Part shown: piece by piece, positions 1-5,521 of the stretch | Position numbering within the stretch: the first letter of the stretch is position 1 | Layout: every line of letters starts with the position of its first letter | Assembly (NCBI GenBank): GCA_028866355.1 | Contig: JAGWIH010000146.1 | Span: 1-6,159 of the forward strand | Direction: 5' to 3' | Source: Alphaproteobacteria bacterium | GTDB taxonomy: Bacteria > Pseudomonadota > Alphaproteobacteria > ATCC43930 > CGMCC-115725 | Length of the DNA: 6,159 nt | Program-made: the position numbers and the translations under genes | Notes under the pieces: model-generated | What the model was told of the DNA's origin: nothing | Database searches by the model: none | The model's input: only the letters and a program-made list of their open reading frames with translations

Positions 1-272
1 TTGGGCTGCGTGATGTTGACGCTGTTGCCCGCGCCGATCGAGAAGTCGTTCCAGCTGATCGCCGACCGCGCCGTGGTCGAGGTGATCTGCATCTGCGTCG
101 CGGAGGTCTGGCTGATCGTCGCCGACCCGCCGACAACCTGACCGCCCGAAGGCAACCCGCCCGCATGCGCGACCGAACCCATCGCCGCGACGAGCGCCGG
201 CACGGCCGTGCTCACCAACAGACGGTTACGAATCCGGTTCGCAGGAATTGATGCCGACGCTAACGGCAGCAC
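1..272 (-). CDS. tpsA: TpsA exoprotein, N-terminal part (filamentous haemagglutinin type), cut by window edge
   Basis: This is the secreted partner of a two-partner (type Vb) secretion system, probably a large adhesin or filamentous haemagglutinin-like protein. Translating the minus strand gives 90 codons before the edge. There is a basic n-region (NRIRNR, residues 12-17), a hydrophobic stretch and an AHA signal-peptidase site near residue 37. The start of a TPS (haemagglutination-activity) domain follows: GGLPSGGQVVGGSATISQ, then residues matching the family pattern RSAISWNDFSIGAGNSVNIT. The passenger and C terminus lie outside the window. No ATG suits a full signal peptide: GTG at 272-270 is the best start, without a clear ribosome site. 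The only in-frame ATG (182) would remove most of the signal, and the frame is open upstream to a TAA at 380-378. The TpsB gene lies upstream on the same strand across a 425-base gap. Family assignment is firm; the start is not. Confidence 0.82.
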   Translation of the reverse strand, partial: MLPLASASIPANRIRNRLLVSTAVPALVAAMGSVAHAGGLPSGGQVVGGSATISQTSATQMQITSTTARSAISWNDFSIGAGNSVNITQP

Positions 273-517
273 GATCGCCCACCCAAAACGTTTCTCGTTT
301 GGCGAGCCCCCCGGCGAGCCGCCCTTTAGCTGGATGAGAATATGCGTGAATTCTTCTAAAAGAAACGCGAAATTGTATTAATTCCCAAGAAACTATGAGT
401 TCACCGCGAGTCTTGGAGGTGTCATCGAACAGTATATTTCAAGAATAGACGTCGAATTGTCTAACTTCTGGTTGGGACTTGGCCCATTTGTTAGCTATTA
501 AGTGTCAGAATGTTTTC

Positions 518-538
518 CACAGCACAGATATTTCACAG
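518..538. repeat. Three CACAG direct repeats
   Basis: CACAG occurs at 518-522, 523-527 and 534-538. The last two start 11 bases apart, about one helical turn. In the direction of tpsA they read CTGTG. This arrangement could be a binding site for a regulator acting on tpsA, but the motif is only five bases long and chance is possible. Confidence 0.3.
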
Positions 539-557
539 TATTTTGTTAAAAAATACT
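537..557. repeat. AT-rich 8-bp hairpin
   Basis: AGTATTTT (537-544) and AAAATACT (550-557) are exact inverted repeats around a 5-base loop GTTAA. No T-run follows on either strand that would make a standard terminator. It lies about 265-285 bases upstream of the proposed tpsA start and could be an operator, a leader structure, or simply a product of local AT richness. Confidence 0.4.
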
Positions 558-588
558 TTGGCGGTAAGGCAAGTTGATTACGAAGGCT

Positions 589-601
589 GCCTGTGACAGG
601 C
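589..601. promoter_or_regulatory. 13-base palindrome GCCTGTGACAGGC
   Basis: GCCTGT and ACAGGC are perfect inverted arms around a single central G, in the spacer between tpsB and tpsA. The shape suits a small dimeric regulator's operator. The right half-site plus centre (GACAGGC) also occurs at 2594-2600, in the candidate promoter of the divergent protease gene, which may be coincidence. No regulator family is assigned. Confidence 0.35.
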
Positions 602-697
602 CCTGAATACCGCAGATGCACGCCAGCGTCGGCGAATAGCCTTGTCCTGACCTACGATTCTGGTGAAAACCCGAATTAGGTTGCGGCGACGATTAAC

Positions 698-2425
698 CTA
701 GAAGTGCGCGGCAACCTGCATGAAGAACCGCCACGGCCGGGTGTCCGGTTTCCCGTAACTCACGCTTTCGTCGCGGCTCAATGGCTTGGCGAACTCAAGG
801 TCGGAGGTGACGTGATCGACCATGGCCAAGCGCAGGCCGAAACCGGCCGATGCCAATGACGGATCACCGGTCGTGGCGACGTGATTGCCGACCCGGCCTT
901 GGTCATAGAACACGTAGGGCTGGTAGCTCTGCCACCAGCTGAGGAACTTTCCGGGCGGCGTGCCGGTGTATTGCAGCTCGGCCCGCCCGGCCCAACCTTC
1001 GTCGCCGACCACGTCGGAGGGATCGTAGCCGCGGCCCCAGACCGGACCGCCCAGACCGAACTGTTCCGACGACGGCAACGGTCCGTCGGTTGCGAGTTGC
1101 GCTTCGAACGCGGTGTAGAGACTGATCCCCGGATAGATGAATGGCAGATCCTGCTGCCGCGAAATCTGGCCGGTGTACTTCTCGAAATCGGATTTGGCAT
1201 TCGGCCGTGACGGCGTCGCGCGCGACATGTTGGCCGAAGCGCCGAGCACCGACAGGCCTTTGGTGAATTCGACGATGACCTGATTTACGCCATCCCAGGC
1301 ATCGGCGATGTCGTAATTGGCGCCAGTGCGGAACATGCGCAAATGATCGTCGGACGACGGCGACACCGACGGGTTGTTGGCGACGCGGACATAAAGATCC
1401 GTGACGGCGAACCCGCCGTGGACCTCGAGGTTCTGATCGCGGCTGCGGAGCACGGGATAATTCAGCATCGCCGAGACCTGCTCGCCTTCACTCGATTCGT
1501 TGAATGGCGTCAGGGTGTATTGCGGCCGGCTGTGCGTGTAGTTGCCGTAGAGCACGAAGCGCAAGCCGTTGTCGCCGATCGGCTGGGTGAACGAGGCCTC
1601 GCCGAACTGCAATTCGCGGACGCTGGGCGTGGTGATATAGCGCGCCGCGATGCGTTCATCGGTGCCCGGAATGTTGATGCCGCCGCCCGCGTAGAACTGG
1701 AACGGCCCGATGTATTTGCTGCCGCGATTGTCGACCGCGAACTCCGCATCCCAGGACTTGTGCTCGATGACGATCGTGAGCACGGCGCCGCCCTCGACGT
1801 TCGGCGACGGCGCCAGCACGGCATGCGCGGTCACGCCCGAGAGATCGTTGGCGAGGAGCAGATAGCGCTCGAGATCGGCCGCGCGGAGCGGCCGTGAGTC
1901 CATGATTTTCCGGCCATAGTACTGGAGCCGCGCACTGTCATAGCCCTGGACGTGGACGTCGCTGACGAACCCTTCGACCACGGCGATTTTCGCAGTCTTT
2001 CCAATGCGTTGGGCCGGGACCACGGCGCGCGACAGAATATAGCCGTCGGCCCGGTATTTGGCGGTGATGGCGTCCGCCAGCTTGAACAGGTCGGTGAGCG
2101 CGATCTGGTGATGCAGATAGGGTGCGACCAGCGGCGCGAAATCAGCCGGCGAATAGACGGTGGCGCCGGTGACATCGACTGAATCCAGCGTCATTTTGAC
2201 GTTCGCCGCGCCGGCCGGCGGCGCGTTCGACGGCGCCGCTGGAACCGAGAATTGCGGCGCCTGCTGCGGCGCCTGCTGCGGCTGGAATTGCTGCGGAATG
2301 CGGCCGGGCTGCACCGCCGGCGGCACGGTCTGCGCCAGGGCGAAGCCGCTCCATGCCATGAACGCCGCGGCGGCGGCAATCCTGGCCGTCGCGCGCCAAA
2401 CCGGCACGTACCGATTAATCCTCAA
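698..2425 (-). CDS. tpsB: TpsB outer-membrane transporter, ShlB/FhaC/HecB family
   Basis: This is the outer-membrane partner of the two-partner secretion system, which binds the TPS domain of TpsA in the periplasm and threads it to the surface. The 575 residues match the usual family length. A signal peptide runs to about residue 31 (FALA before Q32), followed by a Pro/Gln-rich linker (about 32-72). A POTRA_2-like domain (about 78-155) includes the LDSVDVTGATVYSPADF region and ends near VVEGFV. The rest is the 16-strand barrel domain. The conserved loop-6 motif appears as GRGYDPSDVVGD (GRGY at 464-467), and the protein ends in the outer-membrane-type terminal phenylalanine (VAAHF). The start is TTG at 2425 with a weak GGTGGA upstream; GTG at codon 7 is an alternative that keeps the signal peptide intact. 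It lies upstream of tpsA on the same strand and is divergent from the protease gene. Family assignment is strong; the substrate is inferred from linkage. Confidence 0.95.
   Translation of the reverse strand: MRINRYVPVWRATARIAAAAAFMAWSGFALAQTVPPAVQPGRIPQQFQPQQAPQQAPQFSVPAAPSNAPPAGAANVKMTLDSVDVTGATVYSPADFAPLVAPYLHHQIALTDLFKLADAITAKYRADGYILSRAVVPAQRIGKTAKIAVVEGFVSDVHVQGYDSARLQYYGRKIMDSRPLRAADLERYLLLANDLSGVTAHAVLAPSPNVEGGAVLTIVIEHKSWDAEFAVDNRGSKYIGPFQFYAGGGINIPGTDERIAARYITTPSVRELQFGEASFTQPIGDNGLRFVLYGNYTHSRPQYTLTPFNESSEGEQVSAMLNYPVLRSRDQNLEVHGGFAVTDLYVRVANNPSVSPSSDDHLRMFRTGANYDIADAWDGVNQVIVEFTKGLSVLGASANMSRATPSRPNAKSDFEKYTGQISRQQDLPFIYPGISLYTAFEAQLATDGPLPSSEQFGLGGPVWGRGYDPSDVVGDEGWAGRAELQYTGTPPGKFLSWWQSYQPYVFYDQGRVGNHVATTGDPSLASAGFGLRLAMVDHVTSDLEFAKPLSRDESVSYGKPDTRPWRFFMQVAAHF
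2253..2282. repeat. 12-bp tandem repeat inside tpsB (2.5 copies)
   Basis: The unit TGCGGCGCCTGC occurs twice in a row, followed by a half copy (TGCGGC). On the coding strand it encodes the repeated Gln-Gln-Ala-Pro block of the linker between signal peptide and POTRA domain. Because the unit is a multiple of three, copy-number changes would lengthen or shorten the linker without breaking the frame. Confidence 0.7.
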
Positions 2426-2457
2426 GACGGTCCACCCCGCGGCCGCTACGAGCCCAT

Positions 2458-2486
2458 TTTATAGTGGCAAATGCCAGGCGCCGGAA
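2458..2486 (-). promoter_or_regulatory. Candidate tpsB promoter
   Basis: On the minus strand a TATAAA box (2463-2458, within CTATAAAAT) lies 32 bases upstream of the TTG start, the best -10-like sequence in this region. At 17-bp spacing the -35 position reads TTCCGG (2486-2481), a weak match. The spacer contains the palindrome at 2465-2476, so a protein bound there would compete with RNA polymerase. Confidence 0.4.
2465..2476. promoter_or_regulatory. Operator-like palindrome TGGCAAATGCCA
   Basis: TGGCA and TGCCA are exact inverted arms around AA. It sits directly next to the candidate tpsB -10 box. It shares the core TGGCAAAT with a second palindrome at 2537-2552; the centres are 74 bases apart, about seven helical turns. 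The pairing suggests a repressor or activator that could loop the divergent region. The regulator is unknown. Confidence 0.4.
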
Positions 2487-2500
2487 AGCCCGGTCTGCCT

Positions 2501-2532
2501 AAAAACCGCCCGCCAGGCCGTTTCGGCGGTTT
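2501..2532 (-). terminator. Terminator-like hairpin upstream of tpsB
   Basis: AAACCGCC (2503-2510) and GGCGGTTT (2525-2532) form an exact 8-bp stem with a 14-base loop. Read on the minus strand, the stem runs into TTTTT (2505-2501), the form of an intrinsic terminator. It lies upstream of the candidate tpsB promoter, so it might insulate tpsB from minus-strand transcription or end a short RNA made from the divergent region. It could also simply be an inverted repeat at the promoter. Confidence 0.35.
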
Positions 2533-2536
2533 GACT

Positions 2537-2552
2537 ATGGCAAATTTACCAT
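2537..2552. promoter_or_regulatory. Operator-like palindrome ATGGCAAATTTACCAT
   Basis: This 16-base sequence is palindromic except for one position per arm (C/A against the ideal). It lies just after a TTGACT box (2531-2536) in the divergent region and shares the core TGGCAAAT with the palindrome at 2465-2476. It is probably a second binding site for the same unknown regulator. Confidence 0.4.
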
Positions 2553-2591
2553 GTCGCTCCCGATGTGCAGTGTTTTGCCTAAATCCCCGGT

Positions 2592-2620
2592 TTGACAGGC
2601 GATTAACGCACCGATGCTCA
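2592..2620 (+). promoter_or_regulatory. Candidate promoter of the cysteine protease gene
   Basis: TTGACA (2592-2597) is a perfect sigma-70-type -35 box. The -10 is poor: GATGCT at 2613-2618 (15-bp spacing) or TGCTCA at 2615-2620 (17-bp spacing). If used, the untranslated leader would be about 90 bases and include a small CGCCT/AGGCG hairpin (2626-2640). Confidence 0.3.
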
Positions 2621-2706
2621 ACTGACGCCTCCGGTAGGCGCCAGAAGGGCCTCCATCCCGCGACATTCCGGTCGACGTCCCGAAGTGGATGCCCGGAATT
2701 GTGCAT

Positions 2707-2710
2707 GAGG
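2707..2710 (+). promoter_or_regulatory. Ribosome-binding site deciding the protease start
   Basis: GAGG lies 7 bases before GTG at 2718 and only 4 bases before TTG at 2715. The spacing favours GTG 2718, with TTG 2715 one codon earlier as the alternative. Confidence 0.5.
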
Positions 2711-2717
2711 CCCGTTG

Positions 2718-3446
2718 GTGCGGCTGTCAGTTCTGGTCCGGAGTGGCATTCTTGCCATCGGTTTCATGTCGCTCGCCGCATGCAGCGGTGTGACACCGCA
2801 CGGCGGCGATCTGGCAGCGGCCGTTACCGCACCAGCTTCCTCCCTACCGTCGAACGTTTTCACGGTCGACCAGTGGAGCACGGTGACGGCGCGCTTCGCT
2901 CAGGAGCAAAGCGAGCCGATGGCACTGTGCGCTTCCGGCAGCGATGCCGCGCAATGTCCGGCGGCGCGCTGGGCCAGCCTGGTCGCCGAGCTCAGTCAGC
3001 TGCCGTTGCGCGACCGTGTCGAGCGTGTCAACGCCGCATTCAATGCCTTGCCTTATATCCCGGCGGCGCAAAACTGGGGCGATCCAATGTATTGGGAGAC
3101 GCCGTACGAATTGCTCGCCAAGGGCGGCCAATGCGAGGACTACGCCATCGCCAAGTTCTTGGCGCTCGCCCAGTCGGGCGTGCCGGAATCGGCGCTGCAT
3201 TTCATCGTGGTGCACGACAGCGTCAGCCAACTCGATCATGCGATCACGTTGGTGACCGTCGATGGCGAGGATCTGGTGCTCGACAACCAGGTCGACGATG
3301 TCTTGCCTGCGGCGAGCGTCAGCCGCTACACGCCTTATTATTCGCTGAACGACGGCGGCATCCAGGTCTTCGCCCGGCCGGCCGACCGCATGGCTGCACA
3401 ATTGGCGCTACGGCCCGACGGCGGCTTCACCGTCGCGCGGTACTGA
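2718..3446 (+). CDS. Transglutaminase-like cysteine protease, BTLCP/LapG-like, predicted lipoprotein
   Basis: This is a predicted periplasmic cysteine protease of the bacterial transglutaminase-like family (PF06035 type), which includes LapG, the protease that releases surface adhesins by cutting near their N terminus. From GTG 2718 it has 242 residues, normal for the family. The N terminus is a lipoprotein signal with lipobox LAAC (lipid-modified Cys22), so it is probably membrane-anchored. The core motif GGQCEDYA places the catalytic cysteine at residue 139. LDHAIT gives His174 and LVLDNQ gives Asp189, a complete Cys-His-Asp triad. Cys71 and Cys80 might form a disulfide. As I recall, LapG proteins have an Asp before the catalytic Cys that helps bind calcium; here it is Gln. 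No LapD-type partner is in the window. The gene is divergent from tpsB, so TpsA is a possible but unproven substrate. Confidence 0.88.
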   Translation: MRLSVLVRSGILAIGFMSLAACSGVTPHGGDLAAAVTAPASSLPSNVFTVDQWSTVTARFAQEQSEPMALCASGSDAAQCPAARWASLVAELSQLPLRDRVERVNAAFNALPYIPAAQNWGDPMYWETPYELLAKGGQCEDYAIAKFLALAQSGVPESALHFIVVHDSVSQLDHAITLVTVDGEDLVLDNQVDDVLPAASVSRYTPYYSLNDGGIQVFARPADRMAAQLALRPDGGFTVARY

Positions 3447-3477
3447 TCGCGGCGCGGCCGGTCAGCGCCGCGCGACG
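3431..3477. terminator. Inverted repeats spanning the convergent gene ends
   Basis: CGTCGCGCGG (3431-3440) and CCGCGCGACG (3468-3477) are exact 10-bp inverted repeats, lying in the last codons of the two convergent genes, both of which encode Val-Ala-Arg there. A second exact stem, CGCGGCGC (3448-3455) with GCGCCGCG (3465-3472), has a 9-base loop and shares bases with the first, so the two exclude each other. Neither has a T-run. This is probably the bidirectional transcript-end structure of both genes, not a standard intrinsic terminator. Confidence 0.45.
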
Positions 3478-4904
3478 CGTTGGGCGATGGTGGCGCGGAC
3501 GCGCTGCATCACGCCTTCCCAATCGGTCGGCCGCGTCTGACGGAAAATCCGCACTGTCGGATACCACGGCGAGTCGTCGCGGCCGTTGAGCCAGCGCCAG
3601 TCGGGCGTAAACGGCAGCAGCACGAAGCACGGCCGACCGAGCGCGCCCGCCAGATGTACGACCGACGTGTCGATCGAAATGATCAGATCGAGCTGTTCGA
3701 TCATCCGCGCCGTATCGACGAAATCTTGGATTTGCGGGCCGAGATCGTAGACCAGCGCATTGACGCTGAGCGCCGCAAGATCCTGCGCCCGGGGGCCTTT
3801 TTGCAGGCTGTAAAGCGCCACCCCCGGCAGATCGGCGAGCTTGAGGAACTGCGGCAGCGGCATCGAGCGGTTGTGATCGTTGGCATGTTCGGGCCGGCCA
3901 GCCCACACGATGCCGATCGCAAACCGCACGCCCGGCGGCCGCGGCACGTTGGGACCGATAATCGCGAGCGGCGGGCGCAGATACGGCACCTGCGCCGGCA
4001 CGGTCTGGAGCGTCACGCCGAAACACCGCGCCAGACTCATCAACGGCAGCTGGAAATCGGCCTTCGGCGGCTGCATCTCGCCGACCTGGGAGCGCAGTTC
4101 GGCAATGCCCGGAACGCCGCTCATCAGTCGGATCAGATCGGGCGGGCAATCGAAAATCACGCGCGCGCCGCGCCGCGCCAGCAGCGGAATGAATCGCGCG
4201 AACTGTATGGTGTCGCCGGCGCCCTGCTCGGCATAGAGGTAAAGCGTCTTGCCGGCGAGATCTTCGCCGTTCCACAGCGGGATCGGAATGCTGCGCACGC
4301 GCCGCAGCTTGAGGTCGAAGCGCATCGTCGGATCGTTGAGATCGAAGCGCACGTCGTAAGCTTCGAAGCCGCGCTGCAGATCGCCGCCAGCCAATAGCGC
4401 GAGCGCGCGATCCCAGCGCACCAGCGTGCTTTCGGGCTTGAGCGCGAGCGAACGATCATAGCAATCGACCGCGGCCCGATAGTCGCCGAGGCTGTAATGC
4501 AAGAGGCCAAGATTGTGAAACGTCTCCGGGCGGTCGGAGGCGAGCTCCAGAGCGCGGCGGAACGCGGCCATCGCCTCGTCGAATTGGAGATTCATCCATA
4601 AGAGATTCCCCAGATTCGAATAGAGCGGCCCGGACGGCGGCGCATAGAGAACGGCGCGCTTGAGGCAAGCGACGGCGGCGTCGAGCCGACGCAGCCCTTT
4701 CAGCAGGATCGCGAGATTGTTGTAGGCGTCCGGCAGGATCGGAAAGATTTCGATGATCTGCCGGTAAAGCTCGAGCGCGCCCTGGATGTCGCCGATGTTT
4801 TGCTGTTGCAGCGCCTGATTGAAAAGGTGGCGCACGCCATCCGGAATCGCGACCGTCCCCGATTTCTCGGCCGGCGGAACCGCGGCGCCAAGCGCGTTCG
4901 ACAT
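3462..4904 (-). CDS. TPR-repeat glycosyltransferase (GT9-like C-terminal domain)
   Basis: This is a predicted cytoplasmic glycosyltransferase with an N-terminal protein-binding solenoid. From ATG 4904 it has 480 residues. Five TPR units of about 34 residues run from 24 to about 194 (for example DAYNNLAILLKGLRRLDAA and ETFHNLGLLHYSLGDYRAA). The catalytic half (about 220-470) resembles the heptosyltransferase-like fold seen in alphaproteobacterial TPR-glycosyltransferases. Its motifs include EQGAGDTIQFARF, IVWAGRPEHANDHNRSM and, near the end, ISIDTSVVHLAGALGRP (Asp412, His417) with PFTPDWRWL. Donor and acceptor cannot be read from the sequence; targets could be surface polysaccharide or protein. 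The reading frame stays open 64 codons further to 5096, but that part is Arg/Pro/Gly-rich, lacks domain character and would overlap the divergent gene, so 4904 is preferred despite a weak ribosome site. It converges on the protease gene. Confidence 0.87.
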   Translation of the reverse strand: MSNALGAAVPPAEKSGTVAIPDGVRHLFNQALQQQNIGDIQGALELYRQIIEIFPILPDAYNNLAILLKGLRRLDAAVACLKRAVLYAPPSGPLYSNLGNLLWMNLQFDEAMAAFRRALELASDRPETFHNLGLLHYSLGDYRAAVDCYDRSLALKPESTLVRWDRALALLAGGDLQRGFEAYDVRFDLNDPTMRFDLKLRRVRSIPIPLWNGEDLAGKTLYLYAEQGAGDTIQFARFIPLLARRGARVIFDCPPDLIRLMSGVPGIAELRSQVGEMQPPKADFQLPLMSLARCFGVTLQTVPAQVPYLRPPLAIIGPNVPRPPGVRFAIGIVWAGRPEHANDHNRSMPLPQFLKLADLPGVALYSLQKGPRAQDLAALSVNALVYDLGPQIQDFVDTARMIEQLDLIISIDTSVVHLAGALGRPCFVLLPFTPDWRWLNGRDDSPWYPTVRIFRQTRPTDWEGVMQRVRATIAQRVARR

Positions 4905-4981
4905 GCCGGCAACCACGCCGGAACCGCGCCGATGTGTCAAGCCCTGGACGGAGGCCGAGCGAGCCGTCAAATTAACCTCGC
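4905..4981. promoter_or_regulatory. Divergent intergenic region between glycosyltransferase and unknown gene
   Basis: These 77 bases must hold the 5' signals of both divergent genes. On the minus strand, TTGACA (4940-4935) and TTGACG (4970-4965) resemble -35 boxes, but no -10 box follows at normal spacing. Nothing convincing is seen on the plus strand. Confidence 0.25.
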
Positions 4982-5521
4982 ATGGACGTCCAGGCTTCGG
5001 CACCGACCTACAACATCCGTTACAACGCGGAGGAAGACCGGCTGCTGATCTCGATCGACGTCCCGCCGGACCGCGAATTTGCCATGAGCCTGACACGCCG
5101 GCTGGCCAAGCATCTGGTTGGCACCCTTGCGGCGTTCCATGCCAAGCGGCGTGAAGCCGTGACGCCCGCCAACCCGACTGCCCGGGACACCGTTCTCGGC
5201 TTCGAGCATCAAGCCGCGGTCGGCGCCGCCGTCGCCGGTGGCGACGCGCGCAAGAATACGCCGGCCAAGGCGTTGATTTCCGCGCCGCGGCTGGTGCGGG
5301 CGGTGAAGATCACGCCGCGGCCCGACGGCAGCGCGGTGCTGGTGTTCGACGAAGGCGAGAAACACTTGACGCTCGATCTCACGGCGCAGCGCCTTCACCT
5401 CTTTATGGCGGCGATCCTCGACATTGCCGGCACGGCGGACTGGGAATTGCCGTCGCTGGCGACCTGGCTCGAAGGCAGCTCGCTCGCGGCCGGTCAAGCC
5501 CCGCCGAAGGCCTTGCATTGA
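4982..5521 (+). CDS. Unrecognised 179-residue protein with two similar strand-helix units
   Basis: I do not recognise a family. The protein has no signal peptide or membrane segment and looks cytoplasmic. Residues about 10-52 and 107-150 share a pattern: a charged turn, a hydrophobic strand (RLLISIDV; AVLVFDE), a short acidic or basic turn, a second strand ending in Leu-Thr (FAMSLT; LTLDLT), then an amphipathic helix (RRLAKHLVGTL; AQRLHLFMAAIL). A variable Ala/Thr-rich linker joins them. ATG 4982 is the first possible start because a TAA stop lies in frame just upstream, though no clear ribosome site precedes it. It is divergent from the glycosyltransferase (77-base gap), and its stop overlaps the start of the next gene. 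Codon use and neat abutment with its neighbours support a real gene. Confidence 0.72.
   Translation: MDVQASAPTYNIRYNAEEDRLLISIDVPPDREFAMSLTRRLAKHLVGTLAAFHAKRREAVTPANPTARDTVLGFEHQAAVGAAVAGGDARKNTPAKALISAPRLVRAVKITPRPDGSAVLVFDEGEKHLTLDLTAQRLHLFMAAILDIAGTADWELPSLATWLEGSSLAAGQAPPKALH
5506..5510 (+). promoter_or_regulatory. Ribosome-binding site for the overlapping lipoprotein gene
   Basis: GAAGG, inside the end of the preceding gene, lies 7 bases before TTG 5518. It supports that start, and the overlapping TTGA suggests translational coupling. Confidence 0.5.

Larger units (their letters stand above)
273..697. other. AT-rich intergenic region between tpsB and tpsA
   Basis: I see no convincing gene in these 425 bases on either strand; the reading frames are short and broken. 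Bases about 340-560 are clearly more AT-rich than the rest of the window. The stretch holds an 8-bp hairpin (537-557), three CACAG direct repeats (starts 518, 523, 534), a 13-base palindrome (589-601) and a short TAGAC/GTCTA inverted repeat (446-463). For the minus-strand tpsA gene this would be leader or promoter DNA. A TATACT box (minus strand, about 436-431) is a possible -10, but it has no good -35. The gap suggests tpsA can be transcribed or controlled separately from tpsB. That is inference from length and composition only. Confidence 0.6.

Noticed and set aside
678..717. AGGTTGC/GCAACCT inverted repeat at the end of tpsB
   Set aside because: Only 7 bp with a 26-base gap and no T-run; not persuasive as a terminator.
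1343..1897. Plus-strand open frame of 184 codons opposite tpsB
   Set aside because: Antisense shadow of the TpsB barrel, with no motifs of its own.
2548..2552. CtrA-like TTTACCAT near the divergent promoter
   Set aside because: It differs from TTAACCAT and is better explained as part of the palindrome; the paired TTAA box is missing.
2471..3589. Long plus-strand open frame (372 codons) over the protease gene
   Set aside because: It is a shifted-frame shadow of the protease: rich in Arg, no domain motifs, and it runs past the convergent gene's end. The protease frame has a lipobox and full catalytic triad.
3480..4397. Plus-strand open frame of 305 codons opposite the glycosyltransferase
   Set aside because: Arg/His-rich antisense shadow of a gene with clear TPR and glycosyltransferase motifs.
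4905..5096. 64-codon N-terminal extension of the glycosyltransferase
   Set aside because: Low-complexity composition and overlap with the divergent gene at 4982. The first plausible domain sequence begins after ATG 4904.
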